Notes under the pieces: generated by a model
What the model was told of the DNA's origin: nothing
Databases searched by the model: none
Seen by the model: only the letters and a program-made list of their open reading frames with translations
Translations under genes and position numbers: made by a program
NCBI RefSeq assembly: GCF_030546935.1
Contig: NZ_JAUOPH010000003.1
Span: forward strand, 655,049 to 719,048
Direction of reading: 5' to 3'
Origin: Marinobacter sp. 2_MG-2023
Lineage (GTDB): Bacteria; Pseudomonadota; Gammaproteobacteria; Pseudomonadales; Oleiphilaceae
Length of the DNA stretch: 64,000 nucleotides
Shown: positions 8,303 through 16,938 of the stretch, one piece after another
Layout of the letters: every line of letters starts with the position of its first letter
Position numbering within the stretch: the first letter of the stretch is position 1

Positions 8303-9787
8303 TCACACGACAAACAAACCCACAAACTCATTGACTGGCGTCCGCTCAAGCGTCTCCTGATCATTACAGAGGGTAAAAATTTGCTGGCAACGCTGCCCGA
8401 CAAAGCGGGTTGAGAGATTTGCTTTGAATTTTTCTTCCAATAGCGGAATACCGTCTTTCCTGCGCCGGCGATGGCCGATGGGATATTCCACCGCAACCTT
8501 GTCAGTACTCGAGCCATCGTTGAAAAACACCTGAATAGCGTTAGCGATAGAGCGCTTGTCTGCCTCAAGGTATTCGCGTGTGTAACGCTCATCTTCAATG
8601 ATTTCCATCTTTTCACGCAGCGTATCAATTATCGGGTTAGCTTCATGAAAGCTGTCTTCGTAGTGTTCTGCGTTAAGGTTGCCGAAAATCAGTGGTACTG
8701 CAGCCATATACTGCAGGCAGTGGTCCCGATCGGCTGCGTTTGCCAGTTTACCTTGCTTGGAAATAATACGGATTGCGGACTCGTGCGTGGTGATGACGAT
8801 TCGATCGATCTCGCCCAATCGGTCTTTGACCTGTGGATGAAGCGTTACAGCAGCTTCAGCAGCCGTCTGGGCATGAAATTCGGCAGGGAAGGAAATTTTG
8901 AAAAGGATGTTTTCCATGACGTAGGAGCCGAAACCCTGAGGCAATGAAAACTCACGCTTGTCTTCCGGCTTCAGAGCCTGATCCTTGTTGGTTTTGCTGA
9001 ACAACACGTCGTAGAAGCCCCACTGGGGCGCCGTGAGGGCGCTGGGAATACCCATTTCACCGCGCATGGCAATATCCGCTAGGCGAACTGCCCGTGATGT
9101 CGCATCACCCGCCGCCCAGGACTTGCGTGACCCGGCATTAGGGGCGTGACGATAGGTACGCAGCGCCTGCCCATCCACCCAGGCATGAGAAAGCGCGGAA
9201 AGTAGTTGCTCCCGGTTAGCCCCCATAAGCTTGGCAGTCACTGCTGTTGAGGCGACTTTTACCAGCACAACGTGATCCAGCCCTACCCTGTTGAACGAGT
9301 TTTCCAGTGCCAGAATGCCCTGTATTTCATGGGCCATGATCATGGCCTCGAGAACCGCTTTCATCGCGATAGGGGATTTACCCTCAGCTACCCGCTTCTG
9401 GGACAGGTGGTCTGCAACCGCCAGAATGCCACCCAGGTTATCCGAAGGGTGACCCCACTCAGCCGCCAGCCAGGTGTCGTTGTAATCCAGCCAACGTACG
9501 ATGCAGCCGATGTCCCATGCCGCCTTTACGGGGTCGAGACGGAATGACGTACCCGGCACCCGGGATCCATGAGGTACAACCGTACCCTCAACCAAAGGTC
9601 CCAGGTGCTTAGTGCATTCAGGAAAACGCAGAGCGAGCAAGCCGCACCCGAGGGTATCCATCAGGCAGTGACGTGCGGTCTTCCAGGCATCGTCACTGGC
9701 AATCTTGTAGTCAAGCACGTAGTCAGCGATTTTCTGTAGGACCTCGTCATAATCCGGGCGCTCGTTCAGATCGAATGTTGCTGACAC
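8303..9787 (-). CDS. prpD: 2-methylcitrate dehydratase PrpD (MmgE/PrpD family)
   Basis: A 494-residue cofactor-free dehydratase that converts 2-methylcitrate to cis-2-methylaconitate in propionate breakdown. Recognisable segments are [21 protein letters not shown], the [25 protein letters not shown] active-site region and [18 protein letters not shown]. Length is about that of E. coli PrpD (483). Start is a GTG with AAAGGAGA eight to nine bases upstream. In Pseudomonas the gene follows prpF directly; here a PEP-CTERM gene on the opposite strand and a terminator separate them, so prpD must have its own promoter in 9788-10064. A TTGTATACAC sequence (minus, 9850-9859) is one base off the half-sites seen at the GntR gene. 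Confidence 0.93.
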   Translation of the reverse strand: MSATFDLNERPDYDEVLQKIADYVLDYKIASDDAWKTARHCLMDTLGCGLLALRFPECTKHLGPLVEGTVVPHGSRVPGTSFRLDPVKAAWDIGCIVRWLDYNDTWLAAEWGHPSDNLGGILAVADHLSQKRVAEGKSPIAMKAVLEAMIMAHEIQGILALENSFNRVGLDHVVLVKVASTAVTAKLMGANREQLLSALSHAWVDGQALRTYRHAPNAGSRKSWAAGDATSRAVRLADIAMRGEMGIPSALTAPQWGFYDVLFSKTNKDQALKPEDKREFSLPQGFGSYVMENILFKISFPAEFHAQTAAEAAVTLHPQVKDRLGEIDRIVITTHESAIRIISKQGKLANAADRDHCLQYMAAVPLIFGNLNAEHYEDSFHEANPIIDTLREKMEIIEDERYTREYLEADKRSIANAIQVFFNDGSSTDKVAVEYPIGHRRRRKDGIPLLEEKFKANLSTRFVGQRCQQIFTLCNDQETLERTPVNEFVGLFVV

Positions 9788-9890
9788 AGGGTCACTCTCC
9801 TTTGTTTACGTCGCACCAATGAAGTCTAGCCTTTTTGTCCGGGAATTCAGTGTATACAAGCCCGACATACCGACCCGATACCCAGAAAAA

Positions 9891-9909
9891 CTGTCAGGTA
9901 ATTTAACAC
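9891..9909 (+). promoter_or_regulatory. Candidate upstream activator site for second PEP-CTERM gene
   Basis: CTGTCAGGTAATTTAACAC lies about 99 bases before the predicted transcription start and in the same orientation as the related site at 8262-8280. The gap from this site to the -24 GG is 12 bases longer than at the other gene, close to one helical turn, which would keep the same face of the DNA. Confidence 0.45.
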
Positions 9910-9971
9910 TTTTTCACACTCTTGACTCTGGGGGCATTTCCATCCTGCTGATTTAAATAGCAATTTAGGTA

Positions 9972-9989
9972 TTGGCCCCTTGATTGCTA
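9972..9989 (+). promoter_or_regulatory. Sigma-54 (RpoN) promoter of second PEP-CTERM gene
   Basis: TTGGCCCCTTGATTGCTA has the -24 GG at 9974-9975 and the -12 GC at 9986-9987 with the required 10 bases between. Transcription should begin near 9999, 66 bases before the ATG. Confidence 0.85.
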
Positions 9990-10064
9990 AATCAGGGTGC
10001 AGGCTACAAGCCTCTTAACGCCCAATTGCACACCGGGCAAAAAAAATAGATAAGGACGAAACCA

Positions 10065-10826
10065 ATGAGCAGGAAATTTCAATTCGGTGGACGTATCGCA
10101 GGCGCGTCAATGGCGCTTGTTCTTTTGGGCGGTGCAGCAAATGCAATGGCTGCACCAATTACTTTTTTCGGGGAAGATCCTGCGACCGCTGGGGTGCTAG
10201 GGCCGAACTCTACCCAAGCCAGGAATGATTTCCTTTCAAATCTTTCTGGTGTGGGAAGCGAAGACTTTGAATCCTTCTCTTCCGGCGACAGCTCACCTCT
10301 TAGCCTGAGCTTTCCCGGCACCGGGACAACTCTGGATGCGACGATAACCGGTACAGGCTCTATTGGCAATTCAGGTCCCGGACGCTTTCCAACATCCGGG
10401 GTCAATTACTGGGAAGTCACCACGGGAGCCTTTACGATTGATTTTGTGGATCCGGTGAGCGCCTTTGGCTTTAACGGTATCGATATCGGAGACTTTGTGA
10501 CCGATCAGATGATACTGAACCTCACCAGCTCCGTTGGAGAAACCTCAGAGCTTACGGTCCCCCATTCTCTGAATATCCCGAATAGCGCTAATGCAACTCT
10601 ATTCTTCGGTTTCTACGATCTCGAGGAAACATACACCAGCATTTCATTTACCAATGCGGGTGGCGGTGACTTTTTCGCATTCGATGATATGGTAATCGGC
10701 GACATTGGTCAGGTTACACCAGATCCGGATCCGCAACCGGTTCCTGAGCCATCAACTCTGGCACTGCTGGCGATGGGATTGATTGGTTTCGGAGCAAGAC
10801 GCCGATTTTTGGCGCGTCGCTCCTGA
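10065..10826 (+). CDS. PEP-CTERM sorting-domain protein (second copy)
   Basis: A 253-residue exosortase substrate. Signal peptide about 1-29 (ending ANAMAA). The body has no recognised catalytic domain and is rich in Ser, Thr, Gly and Phe, as in beta-sandwich surface proteins. The C-terminus is VPEPSTLALLAMGLIGFG then ARRRFLARRS, the PEP-CTERM tripartite tail of motif, helix and Arg cluster, preceded by a DPDPQP spacer. ATG has AAGGAC upstream. The gene lies on the plus strand between prpF and prpD, both minus, and looks inserted into an otherwise Pseudomonas-like methylcitrate cluster. It has its own sigma-54 promoter and terminator. Confidence 0.93.
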   Translation: MSRKFQFGGRIAGASMALVLLGGAANAMAAPITFFGEDPATAGVLGPNSTQARNDFLSNLSGVGSEDFESFSSGDSSPLSLSFPGTGTTLDATITGTGSIGNSGPGRFPTSGVNYWEVTTGAFTIDFVDPVSAFGFNGIDIGDFVTDQMILNLTSSVGETSELTVPHSLNIPNSANATLFFGFYDLEETYTSISFTNAGGGDFFAFDDMVIGDIGQVTPDPDPQPVPEPSTLALLAMGLIGFGARRRFLARRS

Positions 10827-10876
10827 CAGGACCTGATGCAGAGTCTCAAGCAGTTAAATAGACTCTACTGAAAATT

Positions 10877-10909
10877 AAAGCCATTTGGTCGAAAGACCAA
10901 ATGGCTTTT
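10877..10909. terminator. Bidirectional terminator between PEP-CTERM gene and prpF
   Basis: Arms AAAGCCATTTGGTC (10877-10890) and GACCAAATGGCTTT (10895-10908) surround a GAAA tetraloop, with T-runs on both sides. It ends the PEP-CTERM transcript and, on the other strand, the prp operon immediately after the prpF stop at 10912. Confidence 0.93.
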
Positions 10910-10911
10910 AC

Positions 10912-12090
10912 TTAAAAGCTATCCTCTGGAACCCTTACCCATCCTTCCATCAGAATTCGGGCGCTGCGACTCATAATAGCCTTGGTTACCGTCCACTGAC
11001 CGTTCACTTCCTTAGCTTCTGCGCCTACCTGCAGGGTGCCTGAAGGATGACCAAACGTGACTGAAGTACGATCACCACCGCCTGCAGCCAGGTTCACCAG
11101 CGTGCCCGGAATGGCCGCTGCGGTTGCTATAGCTACAGCTGCTGTACCCATCATGGCGTGGTGCAGCTTGCCCATGGACAGCGCACGTACCAGCACATCA
11201 ATATCACCGGCAGCGATATTCTTGCCACTGGATGACGTGTAATCCTTCGGTGGAGCCACGAAAGCCACTTTTGGCGTGTGCTGGCGGGAGGCAGCTTCTT
11301 CAATGTTCTGAATCAGCCCCATTTTCAGGGCGCCATGGGCACGGATGGTTTCAAACATCGCCAGGGCTTTGGGGTCGCTGTTGATGTCATCCTGCAGCTC
11401 CCTGCCCTTATAACCAACTTCATCCGCATTGATAAACACTGTCGGAATGCCGGCATTGATCATAGTGGCTTTCAGAGTGCCAACACCTGGCACTTCCAGT
11501 TCATCGACCAGATTGCCAGTCGGGAACATGGAACCCTCGCCGTCGGCGGGGTCCATAAACTCTACCTGAACCTCGGCGGCGGGAAAGGTGACGCCATCCA
11601 GTTCAAAATCGCCGGTTTCCTGAACCTCACCATTGGTGATCGGCACATTGGCAATGATCGTTTTACGGATATTGGCCTGCCATATGCGCACAATCGCTGT
11701 ACCGTTTTCCGGGATACGATCTTTGGCCACGAAGCCACTGTTGATCGCGAAGGCGCCCACTGCCGCGGTCAGGTTGCCGCAATTGCCGCTCCAGTCCACA
11801 AAAGGCTTATCGATGCTCACCTGACCAAACAGGTAATCCACATCGTGATCCGGCTGGGTACTTTTGCTCAGAATGACAGTTTTGCTGGTGCTGGATGTAG
11901 CGCCGCCCATACCGTCGGTCTGCTTCTGGTAGGGATCGGGGCTGCCAATAACTCTCAGCAACATGTTGTCCCGAGCGGGACCCGGGGTGCGGGCCCTTTC
12001 AGGAAGATCTTCAAGGCGAAAAAAGACGCCTTTGCTGGTGCCGCCACGCATGTAGGTCGCGGGAATTCTGATTTGCGGAGCGTGAGTCAT
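10912..12090 (-). CDS. prpF: 2-methylaconitate cis-trans isomerase PrpF
   Basis: A 392-residue PrpF/diaminopimelate-epimerase-fold protein needed with AcnD to turn the AcnD product (the trans isomer) into the cis form used by the methylisocitrate-forming aconitase. The N-terminus IPATYMRGGTSKGVFF and the segments DGMGGATSSTSKTVIL, DWSGNCGNLTAAVGAFAI and AMMGTAAVAIATAAAIPGTLVN are characteristic. Length is usual for the family. ATG at 12090 with GAGAG upstream. It is the last gene of the GntR-prpB-prpC-acnD-prpF operon, 69 bases after acnD, with a strong hairpin in that gap. Confidence 0.95.
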   Translation of the reverse strand: MTHAPQIRIPATYMRGGTSKGVFFRLEDLPERARTPGPARDNMLLRVIGSPDPYQKQTDGMGGATSSTSKTVILSKSTQPDHDVDYLFGQVSIDKPFVDWSGNCGNLTAAVGAFAINSGFVAKDRIPENGTAIVRIWQANIRKTIIANVPITNGEVQETGDFELDGVTFPAAEVQVEFMDPADGEGSMFPTGNLVDELEVPGVGTLKATMINAGIPTVFINADEVGYKGRELQDDINSDPKALAMFETIRAHGALKMGLIQNIEEAASRQHTPKVAFVAPPKDYTSSSGKNIAAGDIDVLVRALSMGKLHHAMMGTAAVAIATAAAIPGTLVNLAAGGGDRTSVTFGHPSGTLQVGAEAKEVNGQWTVTKAIMSRSARILMEGWVRVPEDSF

Positions 12091-12118
12091 TTCGTTGCTC
12101 TCATTAGGATATTGAAGC

Positions 12119-12156
12119 CGGAGCCCTGGCTTTACTTTCCGGCAGCCAGGGCTCCG
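12119..12156. repeat. Strong intercistronic hairpin between acnD and prpF
   Basis: Perfect 12-base arms GGAGCCCTGGCT (12120-12131) and AGCCAGGGCTCC (12144-12155), extendable by one pair, around a 12-base loop. On the transcribed minus strand no T-run follows, so it is more likely an mRNA-stabilising or partial-attenuation element than a full terminator. On the plus strand a short T-run does follow. Confidence 0.75.
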
Positions 12157-12159
12157 TTT

Positions 12160-14772
12160 TTATGCTGCGCCTTCCGATTCCAGGAAGTCCTGGGCAAAAC
12201 GCTGCAACACACCGCCAGCTGAGTAGATAGACAACTCTTCTGCGGTATCCAGTCGGCAGGTTACCGGCACCCGTTCGGTGCTGTCGTTCTTGCGATGGAT
12301 AACCAGCGTCAGCTTGGCGCCGGGAGCTGGCGTGCCTTCCACATCGAAGGTTTCAGTCCCTTCAATATCGAGGGTTTTGCGAGTAGTGCCTTCTTCGAAT
12401 TGCAGGGGCATCACGCCCATACCCACCAGATTGGTACGGTGAATACGCTCAAACCCTTCTGCCACAATCGCTTCAACACCCGCCAGAGCGACGCCTTTGG
12501 CCGCCCAGTCACGGGAAGAGCCCTGGCCATAGTCAGCACCGGCAATAATGATCAGCGGTTGCTTGCGATCCATGTAGGTTTCAATGGCTTCCCACATGCG
12601 GGTGACTTTACCCTCCGGCTCGATACGCGCGTAAGAGCCCTGCTTCACATTACCGTTTTCATCCTGAACCATTTCGTTAAACAGTTTGGGATTGGCAAAG
12701 GTTGCGCGCTGTGCGGTCAGGTGGTCGCCACGGTGAGTTGCGTACGAGTTGAAATCGACTTCTGGTACGCCCATCTTGTGCAGATATTCACCGGCAGCAC
12801 TGTCCATCATGATGGCATTGGAGGGCGACAGGTGATCTGTAGTGATGTTGTCTGGCAGCACCGCCAGAGGGCGCATACCCTTGAGGGTCTTCTCGCCAAC
12901 CATGCCACCTTCCCAGTATGGCGGGCGGCGAATGTAGGTGCTCATCTTGCGCCAGTCATAAAGCGGATCGGCGTTGGCTTGGGCATCACGGGTGATGTCG
13001 AACATCGGAATGTAGGTGCTGCGGAACTGTTCCGGCTTCACCGACTTTTTCACTATGGCGTCGATTTCCGCGTCATCCGGCCAGATGTCTTTCAGAGTGA
13101 CCGGGTTTCCGTCTTTGTCGTAACCTAGCGCATCTTTTTCGATATCGAAGCGGATGGTGCCCGCAATGGCATAAGCCACAACTAACGGTGGCGATGCAAG
13201 GAATGCCTGCTTCGCGTATGGATGAATCCGGCCGTCGAAGTTACGGTTGCCTGAAAGCACTGCAGTTGCATACAGGTCACGATCAACAATTTCATCTCTG
13301 ATCGCTGGGTCAAGTGCGCCGCTCATACCGTTACACGTAGTACAGGCAAATGCGACGACACCAAAGCCGAGGTTTTCCAGCTCGGGCAGCAGTTCAGCAT
13401 CTTCCAGGTACATTTTTACGGTCTTGGAACCCGGTGCCAGGGAAGACTTAACCCAGGGCTTACGGGTCAGGCCGAGCTTGTTGGCGTTCCGGGCAATCAA
13501 GCCTGCAGCCACCATGTTGCGCGGGTTGCTGGTATTCGTACAACTGGTGATGGCCGCGATAATAACGGCACCATCCGGCATTTTGCCTTCTTCCAGTTCC
13601 CACTCGCCTGCAATGCCACGCTCTGCCAGCTCGGAGGTCGGCAGGTGGGCGTGAGGGTTGGATGGGCCGGCCAGTGTGCGGCTGACCGAAGACAAATCAA
13701 ATTTCAGAACTCGCTCGTACTCGGCGGTCTTAAGGGCGTCGGCCCAGAGACCGGTTTCTTTCGCGTATTGCTCGACCAGAGCCACCTGCTCGTCTTCACG
13801 GCCCGTAAGCTTCAGGTAATCAATAGTCTGGCCATCGATGTAGAACATGGCTGCTGTGGCGCCGTACTCCGGCGTCATGTTGGAGATGGTGGCCCGATCA
13901 CCTACGGTCAGGCTGTCTGCACCTTCACCAAAGAACTCCAGATAGGCACCGACGACACGCTCCTTGCGCAGGAACTCGGTCAGGGCCAGTACCATGTCTG
14001 TGCTGGTAATGCCCGGCTGAAGCTTACCGGTGAGTTCGACACCTACGATATCCGGCAGGCGCATCATGGAGGCACGGCCAAGCATTACGCTTTCGGCTTC
14101 CAGGCCACCCACACCCACAGAGATAACGCCCAGGGCGTCAACCATTGGCGTATGGCTGTCAGTACCTACACAGGTATCCGGAAAGGCGACCTTTTTGCCT
14201 TCACCATCAGCACGGGCCTGCACCACCGGAGACATTTTCTCCAGGTTAATCTGGTGCATGATGCCGTTACCCGGCGGGATCACATCCACGTTCTTGAACG
14301 CAGTTTTGGTCCAGTTGATGAAGTGGAAGCGGTCGTCGTTTCGACGATCTTCGATTTCACGGTTCTTTTCAAACGCGTCTTTCTCGAAGCCAGCATGCTC
14401 AACCGCGAGGGAGTGATCCACGATCAGCTGCGTGGGAACCACGGGGTTCACCTTGGCAGGGTCACCACCCTTTTCGGCGATAGCATCACGCAGGCCAGCC
14501 AGATCAACCAGAGCGGTCTGACCCAGTATGTCGTGGCAGACCACGCGAGCCGGATACCAAGGGAAATCCAGATCCCGTTTACGCTCAATAAGCTGTTTCA
14601 GAGAATCCGTTAGTGCAGCAGGGTCGCAACGGCGAACGAGTTGTTCAGCCAGAATCCTGGACGTATACGGAAGCTTGTCATAGGCGCCGGCCTGGATATC
14701 TTCCACGGCCTGGCGGGTATCGAAATAGTCCAGGTCGGTGCCTGGAAGGGGTTTGCGGTAGTTGGTGTTCAT
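12160..14772 (-). CDS. acnD: Fe-S-dependent 2-methylcitrate dehydratase AcnD
   Basis: An 870-residue aconitase-family protein that dehydrates 2-methylcitrate in the AcnD/PrpF branch of the pathway. The [4Fe-4S] ligands are visible as TSCTNTSNPRN and FACTTCNGMSG. DTCVGTDSHTPMVDALGVISVGVGGLEAE in the N-terminal part and the C-terminal swivel-domain signature GADYGQGSSRDWAAKG are present. Length matches AcnD, a little shorter than AcnA. ATG at 14772 has AAGGG upstream. It lies between prpC and prpF, the conserved order. Because prpD is also present, the cell has two routes for the same dehydration. Confidence 0.95.
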   Translation of the reverse strand: MNTNYRKPLPGTDLDYFDTRQAVEDIQAGAYDKLPYTSRILAEQLVRRCDPAALTDSLKQLIERKRDLDFPWYPARVVCHDILGQTALVDLAGLRDAIAEKGGDPAKVNPVVPTQLIVDHSLAVEHAGFEKDAFEKNREIEDRRNDDRFHFINWTKTAFKNVDVIPPGNGIMHQINLEKMSPVVQARADGEGKKVAFPDTCVGTDSHTPMVDALGVISVGVGGLEAESVMLGRASMMRLPDIVGVELTGKLQPGITSTDMVLALTEFLRKERVVGAYLEFFGEGADSLTVGDRATISNMTPEYGATAAMFYIDGQTIDYLKLTGREDEQVALVEQYAKETGLWADALKTAEYERVLKFDLSSVSRTLAGPSNPHAHLPTSELAERGIAGEWELEEGKMPDGAVIIAAITSCTNTSNPRNMVAAGLIARNANKLGLTRKPWVKSSLAPGSKTVKMYLEDAELLPELENLGFGVVAFACTTCNGMSGALDPAIRDEIVDRDLYATAVLSGNRNFDGRIHPYAKQAFLASPPLVVAYAIAGTIRFDIEKDALGYDKDGNPVTLKDIWPDDAEIDAIVKKSVKPEQFRSTYIPMFDITRDAQANADPLYDWRKMSTYIRRPPYWEGGMVGEKTLKGMRPLAVLPDNITTDHLSPSNAIMMDSAAGEYLHKMGVPEVDFNSYATHRGDHLTAQRATFANPKLFNEMVQDENGNVKQGSYARIEPEGKVTRMWEAIETYMDRKQPLIIIAGADYGQGSSRDWAAKGVALAGVEAIVAEGFERIHRTNLVGMGVMPLQFEEGTTRKTLDIEGTETFDVEGTPAPGAKLTLVIHRKNDSTERVPVTCRLDTAEELSIYSAGGVLQRFAQDFLESEGAA

Positions 14773-14800
14773 GGAGATACCCTTGATCGAAATATGTTGG

Positions 14801-14839
14801 CCCCCTCTCCCCTTGTGGGAGAGGGTTAGGGAGAGGGGG
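14801..14839. repeat. REP-like palindromic repeat between prpC and acnD
   Basis: An imperfect palindrome with outer arms CCCCCTCTCCC (14801-14811) and GGGAGAGGGGG (14829-14839), and an internal copy GGGAGAG (14817-14823). This pyrimidine/purine-biased CCCTCTCCC...GGGAGAGGG pattern is common in gammaproteobacterial intergenic repeats. It lies in the 75-base gap of the operon and probably stabilises or divides the mRNA. Confidence 0.75.
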
Positions 14840-14847
14840 AAATCTTT

Positions 14848-15978
14848 CTATGCCCGCTTCTCAATCGGCAGCCATTCTGCATGCTCCGGCCCGGTGTAAT
14901 CCGCGCTCGGGCGGATAATCCGGTTATTGGCACGCTGCTCTTTTACGTGGGCAGTCCAGCCAGATACGCGGGACATAACAAAGATTGGCGTAAACAGTTC
15001 GGTCGGGATGCCCATAAAGTGGTAAGTCGACGCATGGAAAAAGTCGGCGTTGCAGAAAAGCTTCTTCTCGCGCCACATGACTTCTTCGCAACGAACGGAC
15101 ACTGGATACAGAACCGTGTCACCTACCTCGTTAGCCAATTTTTCAGACCACTTCTTGATGATCACGTTACGTGGATCGGATTCGCTGTAGATCGCGTGGC
15201 CGAAGCCCATAATCTTCTCTTTGCGCGCCAGCATACCCATCAAGCCTTCTTCCGCTTCTTCAGAGCTCTGGAACTTCTGGATCAGCTCCATGGCTGCTTC
15301 GTTGGCGCCACCATGCAGTGGGCCGCGAAGCGTACCGATCGCACCGGTTACGCAGCTGTGAATATCAGACAAAGTCGATGCGCAAACGCGTGCGGTGAAG
15401 GTAGAGGCATTAAACTCATGCTCGGCGTAAAGGATCAGGGATACGTTCATCACCCTTTCATGCAGCTCGCTTGGCTTTTTGCCATGCAGCAACTCAAGGA
15501 AGTGGCCGCCAATGGAGTCACAGGTGCCTTCGGTATCAATGCGCACGCCGTCATGAACAAAGCGGTACCAGTAGGTAATAATGCCCGGGAAGGCTGCCAG
15601 GAGACGGTCGATCTTGTCGTCCTGCTCACTGAAGTCCATCTCGGTTTCCAGGTTGCCCAGCATGGAGCAGCCGGTACGCATCACGTCCATGGGGTGAGCG
15701 TCTTTGGGAATCTGTTCGAGAACGGTCTTCAAGGCTTCGGGCAGCCCACGCAAGCTCTGGAGTTTTGCCTTGTATGCATCCAGTTCCTGTTGGTTCGGCA
15801 ACTTGCCGCGCAGCAGCAGGTAAGCCACCTCTTCAAACTGGGCATTGTCCGCCAGATCGCTTACGTCGTAACCGCGATAGGTCAGACCTGTGCCGGTTTT
15901 TCCAACGGTGCACAATGCCGTTTCGCCCGCGACCTGTCCGCGCAGGCCAGCGCCACCAAGTTTTTTTGCTTCTGCCAT
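14848..15978 (-). CDS. prpC: 2-methylcitrate synthase PrpC
   Basis: A 376-residue citrate-synthase-family enzyme that condenses propionyl-CoA with oxaloacetate. Key segments are TYRGYDVSDLAD near the N-terminus, IGTLRGPLHGGANEAAM (His of the active site) and GFGHAIYSESDPRN (second active-site His). Length near 375 fits PrpC, not the longer GltA type. ATG at 15978 follows GGGAGAG. It sits between prpB (25 bases upstream) and acnD. Confidence 0.96.
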   Translation of the reverse strand: MAEAKKLGGAGLRGQVAGETALCTVGKTGTGLTYRGYDVSDLADNAQFEEVAYLLLRGKLPNQQELDAYKAKLQSLRGLPEALKTVLEQIPKDAHPMDVMRTGCSMLGNLETEMDFSEQDDKIDRLLAAFPGIITYWYRFVHDGVRIDTEGTCDSIGGHFLELLHGKKPSELHERVMNVSLILYAEHEFNASTFTARVCASTLSDIHSCVTGAIGTLRGPLHGGANEAAMELIQKFQSSEEAEEGLMGMLARKEKIMGFGHAIYSESDPRNVIIKKWSEKLANEVGDTVLYPVSVRCEEVMWREKKLFCNADFFHASTYHFMGIPTELFTPIFVMSRVSGWTAHVKEQRANNRIIRPSADYTGPEHAEWLPIEKRA

Positions 15979-16003
15979 GGGTCACTCTCCCGTAATTATC
16001 TAA

Positions 16004-16891
16004 TTATTTGGATTGCTGGAACAGTTGATCCAGCTTTTGCTCGAAGTCGTGATAGTTCAAGTAATCGTAAAGTTCCATACGAGTCTGCATCAGATCAACA
16101 ACATCTTTCTGATCGCCCTTCTCAAGAATATTCTCGTATACGGTGACCGCCGCTTTGTTCATGGCACGGAAGGCACTCAACGGATACAGCACCATGCTGG
16201 CGCCGGATTCGCCCAGTTCTTTGCGGTTGTAAAGCGGTGTTGCACCAAACTCGGTAATGTTGGCCAGCAGTGGAACATCACCCAGAGCCTCAGAGAAGGC
16301 TTTATAATGCTCAAGTTCGGTAACGGCTTCAGCAAAAATACCGTCGGCGCCGGCTTCAATGCAGGCTTTCGCACGATCGATGGCTGCTTCAAGGCCTTCT
16401 TTCTGAAACGCGTCAGTACGGGCCATGATGAAGAAATCTTTGTCTTCACGAGCATCCGCAGCCGCTTTGATGCGATCGACCATTTCTTCTTTGGAAACAA
16501 TTTCCTTGTTCGGACGGTGTCCGCAACGCTTTTGCGCCACCTGGTCTTCAATGTGAACCGCAGCAGCGCCCGCGCGCTCCATTTCTTTAATGGTGCGGGA
16601 AATGTTGAATGCCCCACCCCAGCCGGTATCAATGTCCACCAGCAACGGCAGGTCGGTGGCTGCGGTAATGCGGCGCACATCTTCCACTACATCGTTCATG
16701 CTGGTCATACCCAGGTCTGGCAGGCCGTAGGAGGCATTCGCCACACCGCCGCCGGAAAGATAGATGGCCTGATGGCCGACTTTCTCCGCCATCATGGCGG
16801 CGTAGGCATTGATGGTTCCTACAATTTGCAGGGGCTTGTTGTCGTTCAGGGCTTTGCGAAAACGTGCGCCCGGGGAGAGCTTGCTGGACAT
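16004..16891 (-). CDS. prpB: 2-methylisocitrate lyase PrpB
   Basis: A 295-residue isocitrate-lyase/PEP-mutase superfamily enzyme that splits 2-methylisocitrate to pyruvate and succinate. The catalytic-Cys loop is [10 protein letters not shown]; the metal-binding region [15 protein letters not shown] and IHIEDQ-like [10 protein letters not shown] are present. Length equals that of E. coli PrpB (296). ATG at 16891 with GAGAGGG upstream. First enzyme gene after the GntR regulator. Confidence 0.96.
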   Translation of the reverse strand: MSSKLSPGARFRKALNDNKPLQIVGTINAYAAMMAEKVGHQAIYLSGGGVANASYGLPDLGMTSMNDVVEDVRRITAATDLPLLVDIDTGWGGAFNISRTIKEMERAGAAAVHIEDQVAQKRCGHRPNKEIVSKEEMVDRIKAAADAREDKDFFIMARTDAFQKEGLEAAIDRAKACIEAGADGIFAEAVTELEHYKAFSEALGDVPLLANITEFGATPLYNRKELGESGASMVLYPLSAFRAMNKAAVTVYENILEKGDQKDVVDLMQTRMELYDYLNYHDFEQKLDQLFQQSK

Positions 16892-16938
16892 ATCATTTCC
16901 CTCTCTTTTGATATCGTTCGTTTGATTGGCGATTTAAT

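Noticed and set aside
11278..14613. Several long plus-strand frames opposite prpF and acnD
   Set aside because: They are antisense to genes with clear active-site motifs and show no protein-family features.
14881..16146. A 421-codon open frame on the plus strand opposite prpC
   Set aside because: It lies wholly antisense to a well-conserved citrate-synthase-family gene, has no recognisable domain and no good ribosome site. It is a by-product of codon bias.
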